This document shows positions 1-8,354 of a DNA stretch of 64,000 nucleotides, piece by piece; positions within the stretch are counted from its first letter, which is position 1; every line of letters starts with the position of its first letter. Source of the stretch: Aeropyrum camini SY1 = JCM 12091 (GTDB lineage Archaea > Thermoproteota > Thermoprotei_A > Sulfolobales > Acidilobaceae); contig NC_022521.1 of the NCBI RefSeq assembly GCF_000591035.1, forward strand, positions 682,001 to 746,000, in the 5' to 3' direction. Under the pieces are notes generated by a model that was not told the origin of the DNA, searched no databases, and saw only the letters and a program-made list of their open reading frames with translations. Position numbers and translations under genes: made by a program.

Positions 1-351
1 AGCTACCACAGGCGGGCCAGGAGGGTGCCCGTCTACCTCCAGGACCTCCACCAGCTGGTGAGGGATAGGAGGGGGGAGCCCATCATAGTGATGGAGCCTG
101 AGGGGGAGCACATATCGAGGGTTGCGGACAGGCTGTGGGAGCTATTCCGGGGGTCGAGGAGGGTTAACGTTCTCGTCGGCAGCAGAGAGGGCATACCCCT
201 GGGCGTCTACAGGTACGCGGACCTCGTGGTGGATATAGCCCCGGGGATAACCCTCTCCACGGACTACGCCGCCGCCAGCGCCCTGGTGGCGATAGCCACG
301 GTGCTTTACGAGAGGTCCTCCCAGCTGGAGGAGGGTGGCGGAGGTGGCTAG
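1..351 (+). CDS. SPOUT-type RNA methylase-like protein, 3' part of gene
   Basis: The reading frame is open from base 1, so this is the C-terminal part (about 116 residues) of a gene that begins upstream. The visible part contains NVLVGSREGIPLGVYRYADL followed by a segment ending in TLSTDYAAASALVAIATVLY. This resembles the C-terminal knot region of a small archaeal family first annotated as RecB-family nuclease and later as SPOUT RNA methylase (COG4080 as I recall it). Its stop overlaps the start region of the next gene, suggesting co-transcription. The family assignment is by eye, and substrate is unknown. Confidence 0.45.
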   Translation, partial: SYHRRARRVPVYLQDLHQLVRDRRGEPIIVMEPEGEHISRVADRLWELFRGSRRVNVLVGSREGIPLGVYRYADLVVDIAPGITLSTDYAAASALVAIATVLYERSSQLEEGGGGG

Positions 352-1912
352 GGGGTTCGCGGTCCTCCTCCTATACCCCGGCCCCAGGAGCGTGGCCTAC
401 AGCAGCCTCGCATTCCACCTCATACGGGGCCTCCTCTCCAGCCTGGGGGTGGGGGTTAAAACAGCCTTCCTGGAGGACGGCGTCCTCGAGGCCGGACAAC
501 CCCTCGACCCCCGGGAGACGAGGGCTGTGCTGGTGAGCCTCCCCTACGAGATCATGTACGCCGACATGGTGAGGGCGCTAGAGCAGCTGGGCCTCAACCC
601 CTGGGCCCAGGGCCGGGGTGACGGGGACCCCCTGGTCATCGCGGGGGGGCCTGCGGCGACCGCTAACCCCGCCCCCCTGCTGGACCTGGTTGACGCCGTG
701 CTGGTGGGGGAGCTGGAGCCTGTGGCTGAGGGGCTTGTGGACGCCCTCCAGGAGCCCAGTAGGGGGGCTAGGCTTGAGGCCCTCTCACGCCTCCCCGGGG
801 TCCTTGTCCCCTCTCTGGAGAACTGGCCTGTGAGGAGGGTGTATGTTGAGGACCTCGACGCCGCCTGGTACCCCCTGGACCAGCGTGCCCCCCCGGGTGT
901 GGAGCCGGTTTGGGGCCGTGGCTTCATACTGGAGACTAGCCGGGGGTGCGGGAGGGGCTGCAGGTTCTGCATGGAGGGCACTGTATTCAGGCCCAGGAGG
1001 GATAGGAGCCTCGAGGTCCTCAAGCACCTGCTCCGGGAGGGGGTTAGGGTTAACAGGGTCGGGAGGGCTATATTCTACAGCCTAGTCTTCTTCGACAACA
1101 GGGCCAGCGACGAGATACTTAGGCACGCCGTCGAGGACCTCGGGCTCCAGGCTAGCGTGCCGAGCCTGAGGGCCGAGACCCTAACCGAGGAGAGGGCCAG
1201 GCTCATAGCCCGCGGGGGGCAGAGGACTGTGACCATAGCCCCGGAGACCGGCTCCTGCACCATAGCCAGGGCGATACTCAAGCCGATAGGAGGGGACATA
1301 ACCCTCTGGGCGGTGGAGAACCTTCTATCCCAGGGCATACCGGGGGTGAAGCTCTACCTCATAACAGGCTTCCCCGGGGAGGGTGAGGAGGACCTCGCCC
1401 AGACCCAGGACCTCGCCATAAGGGTTGTTGAGAGGGTCAGGAAGGCGGGGGGTGTTGCGAAGGTCTCGATAAACCCGTTTATGCCCAAGCCCGTCACGGG
1501 TATGCAGTGGGCAGGCCTGGCCCCCAGGAGGCTGCTGGAGGAGAGGATTAACAGGCTCTCCAGGGCTCTACGCAGGGCGGGCGCCCGGGTATCGGGCTAC
1601 GACCCCCGGTGGGCCGAGGTCCAGGTCGCCCTCGCCCGGGGCGGGAGGGAGATGGCCAGGGTTGTTGTTGAGTGGGCCAGGATGCCCCGTCAAACCCCTT
1701 CAAGCTTCAGAGCCGCAGCTAGAAGGGCGGGGGTCAGCCTAGACTGGAGCCTGGGGGAGTGGCCGGCCGACTACACCCCGCCCTGGCACAGGCTGGTGGA
1801 GCACCCTAGGGCGGAGCTGTGGAGGCTTAGGAGGGACTGGATGATCTACAGGAGGGTAGTCGAGTCCCGGGGAGGGGCTTCCAGGCTCAGGATACCCGGG
1901 TGCACAGCCTAG
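335..1912 (+). CDS. Radical SAM protein with N-terminal Rossmann/B12-binding-like region
   Basis: The 525-residue protein has a radical SAM cluster motif CGRGCRFC (C-x3-C-x2-C) near residue 205, preceded by ETSRG as in COG1032-type proteins. The first 170 residues form an alternating alpha/beta region with motifs of the kind seen in B12-binding domains (LLLYPGPRS, VSLPYE, VIAGGPAATANPAP). Family knowledge says the three Cys bind a 4Fe-4S cluster that cleaves SAM. The substrate cannot be read from sequence. The start given is GTG at 335; a GTG at 344 is also possible. It overlaps the end of the preceding gene, so the two are probably one operon. Confidence 0.8.
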   Translation: MAEVARGFAVLLLYPGPRSVAYSSLAFHLIRGLLSSLGVGVKTAFLEDGVLEAGQPLDPRETRAVLVSLPYEIMYADMVRALEQLGLNPWAQGRGDGDPLVIAGGPAATANPAPLLDLVDAVLVGELEPVAEGLVDALQEPSRGARLEALSRLPGVLVPSLENWPVRRVYVEDLDAAWYPLDQRAPPGVEPVWGRGFILETSRGCGRGCRFCMEGTVFRPRRDRSLEVLKHLLREGVRVNRVGRAIFYSLVFFDNRASDEILRHAVEDLGLQASVPSLRAETLTEERARLIARGGQRTVTIAPETGSCTIARAILKPIGGDITLWAVENLLSQGIPGVKLYLITGFPGEGEEDLAQTQDLAIRVVERVRKAGGVAKVSINPFMPKPVTGMQWAGLAPRRLLEERINRLSRALRRAGARVSGYDPRWAEVQVALARGGREMARVVVEWARMPRQTPSSFRAAARRAGVSLDWSLGEWPADYTPPWHRLVEHPRAELWRLRRDWMIYRRVVESRGGASRLRIPGCTA

Positions 1913-2430
1913 ACGCCGCCCCGCCCCGGCGCCCCCGGGCTCCTGAACGCCCTGAGAGCCCCCTTCACAGTCCCCGAGGTCCTCAGGGGCACCACGAGAA
2001 CCCTCCTCCCCCCAGCCATCCTTACCAGCCCCAGGGCGGCTAGGATGTGGTAGCGATAGTCCCAGGCCACAGCAACCACGCCCCTCCCCGACCCCTCCTC
2101 GTAATACACTATCCTGGGCCTCGCGAGGGCGAGGCTCTCGGCCCCAAAGGCCTTGAGGTAAACACTCCTAAGGGCCTCCTCAAACTCCCCCCGCCCCGGG
2201 GGCGGGCCGTCGAGGCTGAGGACCTCGAACGCCACATACCTCCTCCTAGGCCTCCTCCCCGCAAGCCTCCTTAGCCTCACAAGCTCCCTCTGCCTGAGGG
2301 CGGCCCTCGATAGTATGTGGGCCAGCCTCCTTAGCCTCACAACATACAAACCGGAGGCCAGAAGCCCCGCCACACCACCCGCCACCAGGCCTGCCAGAGC
2401 GGCTGCGAGGACCTCGCTGTCGAGCGGCAC
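1909..2430 (-). CDS. rnp2: RNase P protein component 2 (Pop5/Rnp2), with odd N-terminal extension
   Basis: From about residue 62 on, the protein matches the archaeal Pop5 pattern: RRRYVAFEVLS, a helix with YLKAFG, RIVYYEEGSGRGVVAVAWDY, and near the end VLVVPLRTSGTVKGALRAFR. Pop5 is a protein subunit of RNase P, which matures tRNA 5' ends. SBDS lies nearby, and Pop5 and SBDS belong to the conserved archaeal proteasome/exosome superoperon, which supports the call. The longest frame adds about 50 residues containing a hydrophobic segment (residues 7-30), unusual for Pop5. An in-frame GTG at 2280, with an upstream GAGGGAG, would give about 123 residues, the normal length. The true start is unresolved. 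Confidence 0.8.
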   Translation of the reverse strand: MPLDSEVLAAALAGLVAGGVAGLLASGLYVVRLRRLAHILSRAALRQRELVRLRRLAGRRPRRRYVAFEVLSLDGPPPGRGEFEEALRSVYLKAFGAESLALARPRIVYYEEGSGRGVVAVAWDYRYHILAALGLVRMAGGRRVLVVPLRTSGTVKGALRAFRSPGAPGRGGV

Positions 2431-2445
2431 AGCGACACCACCCGG

Positions 2446-2505
2446 TGCTGGTCAGATCGTCGTGAGGTCATCACCCTTCATGCTGGGACGGCATCATCAT
2501 CCCAC
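2446..2505 (-). ncRNA. Candidate C/D box guide sRNA
   Basis: On the minus strand the order is C box ATGATGA (2500-2494), 12 nt, degenerate D' ATGA (2481-2478), 3 nt, C' box GTGATGA (2474-2468), 12 nt, D box CTGA (2455-2452). The 12-nt guide lengths and 3-nt D'-C' gap are exactly the usual archaeal C/D sRNA geometry. It lies in the 125-bp gap between rnp2 and the GTPase gene. Archaeal C/D sRNAs direct fibrillarin to 2'-O-methylate rRNA. The D guide, CCTCACGACGAT, is complementary over CGTCGTGAG to a sequence I recall in archaeal 23S rRNA near the peptidyl transferase region. The weak points are the non-canonical D' box and the poor terminal stem. Confidence 0.6.
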
Positions 2506-2555
2506 TAGCCCATACTGTATACTGGGGGGTATAAGGGGAGGGGTGGCCGCCAGCT

Positions 2556-3809
2556 CTACCTCTTGCCAGCGGCGGCAACTATCTTCACAACATCCCCGTC
2601 CTGGAGCCTGTAGCCCTCCCCCACCCTCTGCTTCGTCTTGGCGTTTATGGCGTGGAGGAAGGTTTTGCCTAGGTCTGTGTGTATCCTGTAGGCCAGGTCC
2701 CTGGGTGTTGAGCCCCTCTTCACCAGTATCACGTCGGGTAGTATCCTCCCCTCCCTGTCTGTGTACCTGTTGGGGTCCTCCACTGGGTAGACGGCTATCA
2801 TGTCTAGCACATCGAACACCGCCGTGTTTATCGCCTGGACCACGCCCGTCCCGCCCCACCTCTCCATAACCCTCTCCCTGACGAGTTCCAGGGCCTTCAA
2901 CGCCTTCTCCCCCAGCCCCGAGGCGTCCTTCAGGGTGAAGCCTGGGTCTCCCGGTATGTACCTAACCCTCCCCTCCCTAGCTAGTCTCCTGAGCATGAGC
3001 TCCGCCAGGGCGCTGGCGGGCACCACGGGGATCCTGGGGAACTCCCTCCTCAGCCTCTCCACATTCTCCTCCGCCCCGGGGACGTCGACCTTGTTGGCCA
3101 CTATCACCGCCGGCTTCCCCCTCTCCAGGACTAGCCTGACGAATAGCCTGAGGTCCTCCTCCCCCCAGCTTGACAGCCTCTTCTCCCCAAGCCCCGTCTC
3201 CTCCAGCACCCCCGCCACGACCCCCCGGGGTATCTCGAAGCCCGAGAGCCTCTGGCTGAGGGCGGTGACGAGGTCTATGTTGCCGGCGGTGTCAACCCTC
3301 CTGGCGAACCTCTCCCAGTCCCTGGCCAGGTTCTGGAGCATCCACTCGTATATCTCCCCCAGCATCAGCCCAACCTCCTCCACCGGGTCGTAACTTCCAG
3401 GCTTTACCGGGACCCCCTCGGGGTCTGTGGAGCCGCTTGCGTCAACCACGAGGAGGAGGGCGTCGGCCTTTCTAACGTCGTCAAGGAACCTGTTGCCCAG
3501 CCCCCTCCCCCTGTGGGCGCCCGGCACGAGGCCGGCGACGTCGAGGAGTTTGACGGGTATGAACCTCCACCCCTCGATGCAGAGGCTGTTGACAGGGTCG
3601 CACCGGGGGAGGCCTAGCTCTACGTGGGCGCACCTCTTCCTCGCATACCCAACCCCCACGTTAGGCTCTATAGTGACGAAGGGCCTGTTCTCAATCTTCA
3701 CCGGCACCTCAGTGGCGGCGGCGAAGAACGTGGACTTCCCCACGTTAGTCTTCCCCACAAGCCCCAGAACAACGTTACCCGCCTCCACTGCACCACACCC
3801 ACACACCAC
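2556..3809 (-). CDS. Obg/YchF-like GTPase with TGS domain
   Basis: The 417-residue protein has a P-loop GKTNVGKS at residues 19-26, a switch region with RPFVTIEPNVGVGYA, G3 DVAGLVPGAHRGRGLG, G4 NKVD, and a C-terminal TGS domain (LVKRGSTPRDLAYRIHTDLG onward). This is the archaeal YchF/Obg-like family, which binds GTP or ATP and is linked to ribosomes or RNA. An insertion with Cys residues (CAHVELGLPRCDP...) follows the switch region, as in other archaeal members. The start used is the 5'-most; an in-frame GTG a few codons downstream (before EAGNVV) is possible. It probably lies in one operon with rnp2 and SBDS. Confidence 0.88.
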   Translation of the reverse strand: MVCGCGAVEAGNVVLGLVGKTNVGKSTFFAAATEVPVKIENRPFVTIEPNVGVGYARKRCAHVELGLPRCDPVNSLCIEGWRFIPVKLLDVAGLVPGAHRGRGLGNRFLDDVRKADALLLVVDASGSTDPEGVPVKPGSYDPVEEVGLMLGEIYEWMLQNLARDWERFARRVDTAGNIDLVTALSQRLSGFEIPRGVVAGVLEETGLGEKRLSSWGEEDLRLFVRLVLERGKPAVIVANKVDVPGAEENVERLRREFPRIPVVPASALAELMLRRLAREGRVRYIPGDPGFTLKDASGLGEKALKALELVRERVMERWGGTGVVQAINTAVFDVLDMIAVYPVEDPNRYTDREGRILPDVILVKRGSTPRDLAYRIHTDLGKTFLHAINAKTKQRVGEGYRLQDGDVVKIVAAAGKR

Positions 3810-3871
3810 AATCCACAGTCTCGGCGGTCCAACCTTAGGCCTAGGCTCTGAGGACCTAAGCCAGGGGGCGG

Positions 3872-4573
3872 TTAGGCCACCTTCTTCACCTTAACCTCCG
3901 CCGCCCCGCGGGCCAGGGCTTGTATCCTGCTCGTGATCTCCACCTGGGCCCCCGCGGGTATCTCGAGCTCCGCCTTTAGGCTGCCGTCGGGGAGCCAGTC
4001 GGTCTTCTTCACCTCCCCCATCCTCATGAGGGCTTGGTATGCTCTGCCGGAGTGTGGGGGCGGTATCTTCACCTCTAGGAGGGCTTTGGCGAGCCTTATC
4101 GGCATTACCCTGGCTATTAGCCTTACCGCCTCCACCGCCTGGCTCTCGGCGTCTCTCCACAGGTTTATGGGGAACCTCACCTCCTCGAGGGCGGCCTCTA
4201 TCCTGGCCTCGGGTATGGGCCTGCCTGTGGTGGGGTCTATGGCGTTCCTGGCTATATAGCTTATTATCTGCCTCCTCTTAGCCTCCAGCAGCTTCCTCCT
4301 CTGCTCCTCGGTTAGCTGTATCTCCCCCTCCTTGAGTATCCTCTCAGCCACCCTCCTGGGGTCGCTTGTGCCGAAAGCCTTCTTAACCTCCTCGGGGCTC
4401 GCCTTGAGCCCCTTCCTCACGTCCCTGTATATCGTGTCGGTCCACAGCACGTCCTCCAGGTCCACGTCACCCTTCTCCTTATACCTGAAGGCCAGCTCGG
4501 GCCTCACCAGAATCTCGAACCTCTTCCCCCTAACCTCCATCCACGCCACGAGATAGTCCTGCCTCTTCGACAA
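3872..4573 (-). CDS. SBDS-family ribosome maturation protein
   Basis: The 233 residues have all three SBDS domains: an N-terminal fold with YLVAWMEVRGKRFEILVRPE and DVLWTDTIYRDVRKG, a central helical domain (LTEEQRRKLLEAKRRQIISY, DPTTGRPIPEARIEAALEE), and a C-terminal ferredoxin-like domain ending in alternating charged residues. SBDS/Sdo1 acts in release of an anti-association factor from the large ribosomal subunit. Length fits the family. The start is TTG at 4573. The gene is upstream of the GTPase and rnp2 on the same strand, consistent with an RNA-maintenance operon. Confidence 0.92.
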   Translation of the reverse strand: MSKRQDYLVAWMEVRGKRFEILVRPELAFRYKEKGDVDLEDVLWTDTIYRDVRKGLKASPEEVKKAFGTSDPRRVAERILKEGEIQLTEEQRRKLLEAKRRQIISYIARNAIDPTTGRPIPEARIEAALEEVRFPINLWRDAESQAVEAVRLIARVMPIRLAKALLEVKIPPPHSGRAYQALMRMGEVKKTDWLPDGSLKAELEIPAGAQVEITSRIQALARGAAEVKVKKVA

Positions 4574-4632
4574 CCCTCTCTACACCCCCGGCGATCATAG
4601 TTGGCTGGGAGTCCTCTAAACCCTTGGCCGGG

Positions 4633-5388
4633 CTAGACGCCGGGCGGCCTCGAGGGGGTTCTTGCCTCTAGTAGCATAGTCTTGAGGGCTATCATGTAGG
4701 GCTCGGGCACCCCCATCTCCTCCAGCCTTCTCACAACCCTTTCCACCGGGTACTCCACCCGGCCCAGCTCCACCCTCCCCGACTCTAGGTCGAGCAGGGC
4801 GTAGCCCGCCCTGGGGTCGCCGTCCCGGGGCTGGCCCACGCTACCAGGGTTAACCACCCTCCTCCCATCGAGGGTGAGGTGGAACTGCAGGTGAGTGTGC
4901 CCCACCATGACCGTGGCCTCCTCCACCACCGCCCCCTGCCTCCCCAGCCTCACACCAGGCCTCCTAAGCCCGTCCAGCAGCCACTCCCTGCCCATCCACG
5001 GATAGAGGTAACAGTAGAGGGGGTTGCGGGGGCAGCCGTGGACCGCCAGCACACCGTCGAGCCTCAGCTCCAGAGGGAGCTCTGCCAGGAACCGCTTATC
5101 ACCCTCCCCCAGCAGCCTCAGCGTAACGTTCTCCCTGAATCACACGCTCAGCCAGTGAGTCTCCTTCCCACACCTACAGTCCACACCATATCCCACGGCG
5201 TGGTCGTGGTTTCCCCTGACAAACCTAGCCCCGAGGCCTTGGAGCACGTCTAAGACCTCCCCCGGCCAGGGGCCGTAGTCCACCAGATCCCCCAGCACGA
5301 GGACCTCATCAAACCTCCCGGCGGCCTCTAGAACAGCCTCCAGGGCGGGGAGGTTGCCGTGGACGTCGGAGACGATTAGAACCCGCAA
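4633..5388 (-). pseudogene. Metallophosphoesterase interrupted by in-frame TGA
   Basis: Reading from TTG at 5388 gives RVLIVSDVHGNLPALEAVLE, then LGDLVDYGPWPGEV and FVRGNHDHAVGYG, the metal-binding motifs of an MJ0936/YfcE-type phosphoesterase. The frame hits TGA at 5142-5140 after THWLSV, then continues in the same frame with FRENVTLRLL, a run to VLAVHGCP, VMVGHTHLQFHL and NPGSVGQPRDGDPRAGYALL. Without the TGA the product is 251 residues, normal for the family. Relatives often have Trp here, so a TGG to TGA change is plausible. A GGGGG precedes the TTG by about 6 nt. It could be a true nonsense mutation, readthrough or a base error. Confidence 0.8.
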
Positions 5389-5562
5389 TACGAGCCCCCC
5401 AGGGAATTCGTGGGTTTGGAAGGGATAATCAGCCGTGTGAATATAGGCTATATACAACCCCCCATGGAGGACGTGCCCCACCATGTGTTCGGTGGGGTTC
5501 GCCTTCCTTATATCCCCCCATTTTTATTATGCCGCGGGAGGGATAGTGGAGGGTGCTTGCTC

Positions 5563-6027
5563 TTGAGGATTCCCGGCGGTTTTGGTGTGCTTTGGAGTGT
5601 TGACACTGCTCTGGCTGCGGGCGTTTTGGCGGCTATTCTACTTCTCGCCGTGTCTGGCGTTAGGTTTAACCTTGTAGTCACTGGTAGTATGGAGCCCACG
5701 ATTCCCCGAGGGAGTATTGCCGTTGTGGAGCCTATGCCAGCCTCCCTTCTGAGGGTTGGTGATGTGGCTGCTGTGGAGGATAGGGCTAGGGGGGTGCTCC
5801 TCGTCCACAGGGTGGTGTATATAGACAGGTCGGGGGGCTTCGTCTTCATGAAGGGGGACGCCTCGGAGGCTGTTGAAGGGTTCCCGGGGGAGCAGGTTGT
5901 GGGTAGGGTTGTCTTCCACATACCCTACGCCGGCCTCCCCCTCCTCTACCCCCGGCTCCACATAGCGCTGGTAACGGTGTTGGGGATCCTGGTAACAGTG
6001 CTCCTGTACAGGGAGCTCAGGGGGTGA
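5563..6027 (+). CDS. Signal peptidase I, archaeal/ER type
   Basis: The 154-residue protein from TTG 5563 has an N-terminal membrane segment (residues 15-33), then TGSMEPTIPRG with the catalytic Ser42, HRVV with His82, and KGDAS with Asp99. This Ser-His-Asp set is that of the archaeal/eukaryotic (SipW-like) branch. A second hydrophobic segment near the C-terminus (LHIALVTVLGILVTVLLY) ends the protein. TTG 5563 is chosen because GGAGGG at 5548 sits 9 nt upstream; the open frame extends further upstream but looks non-coding. It overlaps the following surface protein gene, and a small secreted protein lies downstream, suggesting a dedicated export cluster. Confidence 0.88.
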   Translation: MRIPGGFGVLWSVDTALAAGVLAAILLLAVSGVRFNLVVTGSMEPTIPRGSIAVVEPMPASLLRVGDVAAVEDRARGVLLVHRVVYIDRSGGFVFMKGDASEAVEGFPGEQVVGRVVFHIPYAGLPLLYPRLHIALVTVLGILVTVLLYRELRG

Positions 6028-6032
6028 CCACC

Positions 6033-7362
6033 ATGGCTCCAGCGGCTGCAGCGCGGCGATACACCATTATAACCCTGCTCGCCCTCCTCGCGCTCGCGCC
6101 AGCCCTCCACGCAGCCCCCGCCCACTCTTCGCCATCTCCACCGCTCATAGTCAACAACTACAGCTTCCAGATCGTCGTGAGTATTGGTGGTGAGAAGCTT
6201 GTTCTCGGCCCTGGCATGGCTGTGGAGGCCGAGCCTGGGGTTGAAGTTTGTGTGGAGTCCCCCCGCCTCCTATACACGTCGAGCGGTGTGAGGCTTGTGC
6301 TGGCCGGGCTTCTGGTGGACGGCAGGCTGGCCGAGGCACCCTGCACACTCCTCTCCGGCTCCACCCTAGAGCCCCTGTACACCCGCGAGGCCCGTGTAAC
6401 CATACTATCCACACCCCCGGGCGTCTACACCGCCGAAGTCTGGGGGCCCCTGGGGGGGTGTTGTTGAGGTTGAGGTACCCAGCGTAGTGGAGGAGAGTGG
6501 GGGGTATGTTAGGCATGTTCTCCAGGGTGTCCGGCTAGACGGAGGGGCCTACTATAGGGGCGGCAGGCTAGTGGTGAGCCTAGAGGGCCCCAGGACATTG
6601 GAGGCCGTCTATACAACCCAATACCTCCTCGTCGTCGAGGGCAGGGGGTACTGGCACACGGGCAGCCTCGCCATACCTCTGGAGGACCTCGCCTGGGAGA
6701 GCGGGGACGCCAGGATGGTGCCCCAGACCCTAATACTACCCTCCGGCGCCTCCCTGGAGCCTGCGAACGGCCTCTTCATAGTCTCGGGGCCTGAGGCTGG
6801 CGAGGCCCGTGTCGTCTACAAGACCCTCTACAAGGTAGTTGTGGAGAGGCCCGGGGGGGCTGAGGTCCTGTGGATGGAGGACGGGTCAAAGCTATCCCTC
6901 GAGTTCGACCCGGAGATAGAGCTCACGCCCCAGGCTAAGCTCGTCCTCAGCCATGTGGAGGCCGGGGGCGAGAGGATCTCCAGCCCGAGGGTGGAGATGA
7001 CTGTTACGGGGCCGTTGGAGGTTAGGGCTGTCTACGACACCTACTACGCCCTGGAGACCGAGAGCATCCTGGGGAGGAGCTTGCAGTGGGTGGAGGCCGG
7101 GGACACCGCAACCCTCTACTTCCCCCCGGAGATGCCGGGAGGTGTGTTTACGAGGCTGAGGCTTAGCCATGTGGTGGTGAACGGCGAGGAGGCGCCACTT
7201 GGCGGTGGCAGGGTGGTTGTGGAGGTTGACTCGCCCAAGAGGGTGGTGGCAGTCTATACGGTGGAGCCTGTGGCCTGGAGGATAGCTTTGGCGACGATAC
7301 CCCTAGCCATACTCTCGACAGCGGCCGCCGCATACCTATATAGGCTCGCCCGCGGCCTCTAG
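6033..7362 (+). pseudogene. Frameshifted secreted, C-terminally anchored surface protein
   Basis: The first frame (start ATG 6033, or GTG 6024 overlapping the signal peptidase stop) has a signal peptide-like N-terminus (YTIITLLALLALAPALHAAP) and ends at TGA after a run of seven G at 6452-6458. The second frame continues without a gap as VVEVEVPSVVEESGG and runs to 7362, ending in a membrane helix (WRIALATIPLAILSTAAAAY) and RLARGL. Removing one G restores one protein of about 440 residues. The middle has repeated modules each opening with a V-Y-x-T-x-Y pattern (VYTTQYLLVV, VYKTLYKVVV, VYDTYYALET), as in archaeal beta-sandwich surface repeats. Function unknown. Confidence 0.75.
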
Positions 7363-7545
7363 CCCCCCACCGCCACATGCTAATAATGGGGAATACCCGG
7401 GTACTACGGCTTACTCCCAGAACGTTTTATACCATGCCTTGGGATGCGGGTGTCACCAATCCATATTCCTTATAAACACTCACCCTTACAAATCAGAGAG
7501 GCTATAAACCCGGTAAATCCCCCTGGCGCTGGAGGTGTGGCTTGC

Positions 7546-8067
7546 TTGGCTAGGGCTGGGAGGCCTAGGAGGCTCGCCCTTCTCCTCGTAGCCCTCACAC
7601 TCTACATAACAATGACGCTGAGCGCGGCCTACGCCCTCACATCGAAAGACCTTGGCAACAACATCTCGGTGACCGTAGCCGGCTCCAGCCAGGTGCCGGT
7701 CTTCCCCGCAGACAACAGCGGCAACCCACTGGCTTACGCCCAGGGCAGCCTCAACCTATCTAGTAACACCAACATACTCCTCCCCGACAGCGCTACCGTG
7801 GACCTAAACACCACCCGCGGGGGCCTCGTCCTAAGCCTAGACGTGGATCTCACATTCCCCCAGGCAACCTCCAGCAGCGACTCCTGGCAGGTGGTAGTGC
7901 TGCTGAGGGATAGCAGCGGCAGTGTAATAGCGAACACGGGAGACGAGGTGACGGCCACAGGAAACGGCACCACAACAATAACAATAAGCAACATCGACAT
8001 AATATCCAAGGTACACATATCCAAGGTTAAAAGCGTCGAGATAATAGTGGTGCCACTACTACCCTAA
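7546..8067 (+). CDS. Small secreted beta-rich protein, possible pilin/fibre subunit
   Basis: The start is TTG 7546, with GGAGGT at 7531 nine nt upstream. The 173-residue product begins with Arg/Lys then a hydrophobic segment (LALLLVALTLYITMTLSAAYA), a plausible signal peptide with cleavage near AYA-LTS. The mature part is about 145 residues, rich in Ser, Thr, Asn and Val, with alternating beta patterns (NISVTVAGS, GLVLSLDVDLTF, WQVVVLLRDS, TITISNIDI, VEIIVVPLLP) and no Cys. Its position after a SipW-type signal peptidase and its size recall TasA/AbpA-type fibre subunits. That is inference; I see no diagnostic motif. Confidence 0.65.
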   Translation: MARAGRPRRLALLLVALTLYITMTLSAAYALTSKDLGNNISVTVAGSSQVPVFPADNSGNPLAYAQGSLNLSSNTNILLPDSATVDLNTTRGGLVLSLDVDLTFPQATSSSDSWQVVVLLRDSSGSVIANTGDEVTATGNGTTTITISNIDIISKVHISKVKSVEIIVVPLLP

Positions 8068-8081
8068 ACATCAGCCACACC

Positions 8082-8345
8082 TCACCCACCATCCTCTTCC
8101 TCCCCACCCTCCCGGGACAGTAGTGTGGAGGCGAGCTCCAGCACCACCGCCGCCACCAGGCTGTAGTAGGCGTACTCCGCCAGCCTGTTCGCCAGGTCCT
8201 CACTACCTCGCGCCAGCGCCACCGCCGCCATTAGGAGGAGGGCCATGAAGGCTAGGGCGAAGGGGCCACCAGGGTTCTCCCCCGCCCACCTAACCACCCT
8301 CGACAACAACACCCTGAGCCTCCGCACCCCCACCACTAAGCCCAA
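8082..8345 (-). CDS. Small two-helix membrane protein
   Basis: The 87-residue protein has a basic N-terminus (RRLRVLLSRVVRWA), two hydrophobic segments (FALAFMALLLMAAVAL and YYSLVAAVVLELASTLL) and an acidic tail (EGGEEEDGG). I do not recognise a family. It lies 9 bp downstream of the 380-residue membrane-anchored protein on the same strand, so the two are likely co-transcribed and may act together at the membrane, perhaps in the same surface-structure pathway as the neighbouring secreted protein. Confidence 0.6.
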   Translation of the reverse strand: MGLVVGVRRLRVLLSRVVRWAGENPGGPFALAFMALLLMAAVALARGSEDLANRLAEYAYYSLVAAVVLELASTLLSREGGEEEDGG

Positions 8346-8354
8346 GCCCCATGT

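Noticed and set aside
544-1023. Long minus-strand frames inside the radical SAM gene, and similar long antisense frames elsewhere
   Set aside because: They are shadows caused by the G+C-rich codon pattern, lack ribosome sites and show low-complexity Arg/Pro/Ser-rich translations.
2315-2869. Plus-strand frame of 184 codons across the rnp2-GTPase spacer
   Set aside because: It overlaps two well-supported minus-strand genes and the sRNA candidate, and its composition is non-protein-like.
5140-5142. Selenocysteine or pyrrolysine at the in-frame stop
   Set aside because: The codon is TGA so pyrrolysine does not apply, and Crenarchaeota are not known to insert selenocysteine; no SECIS-like structure seen.
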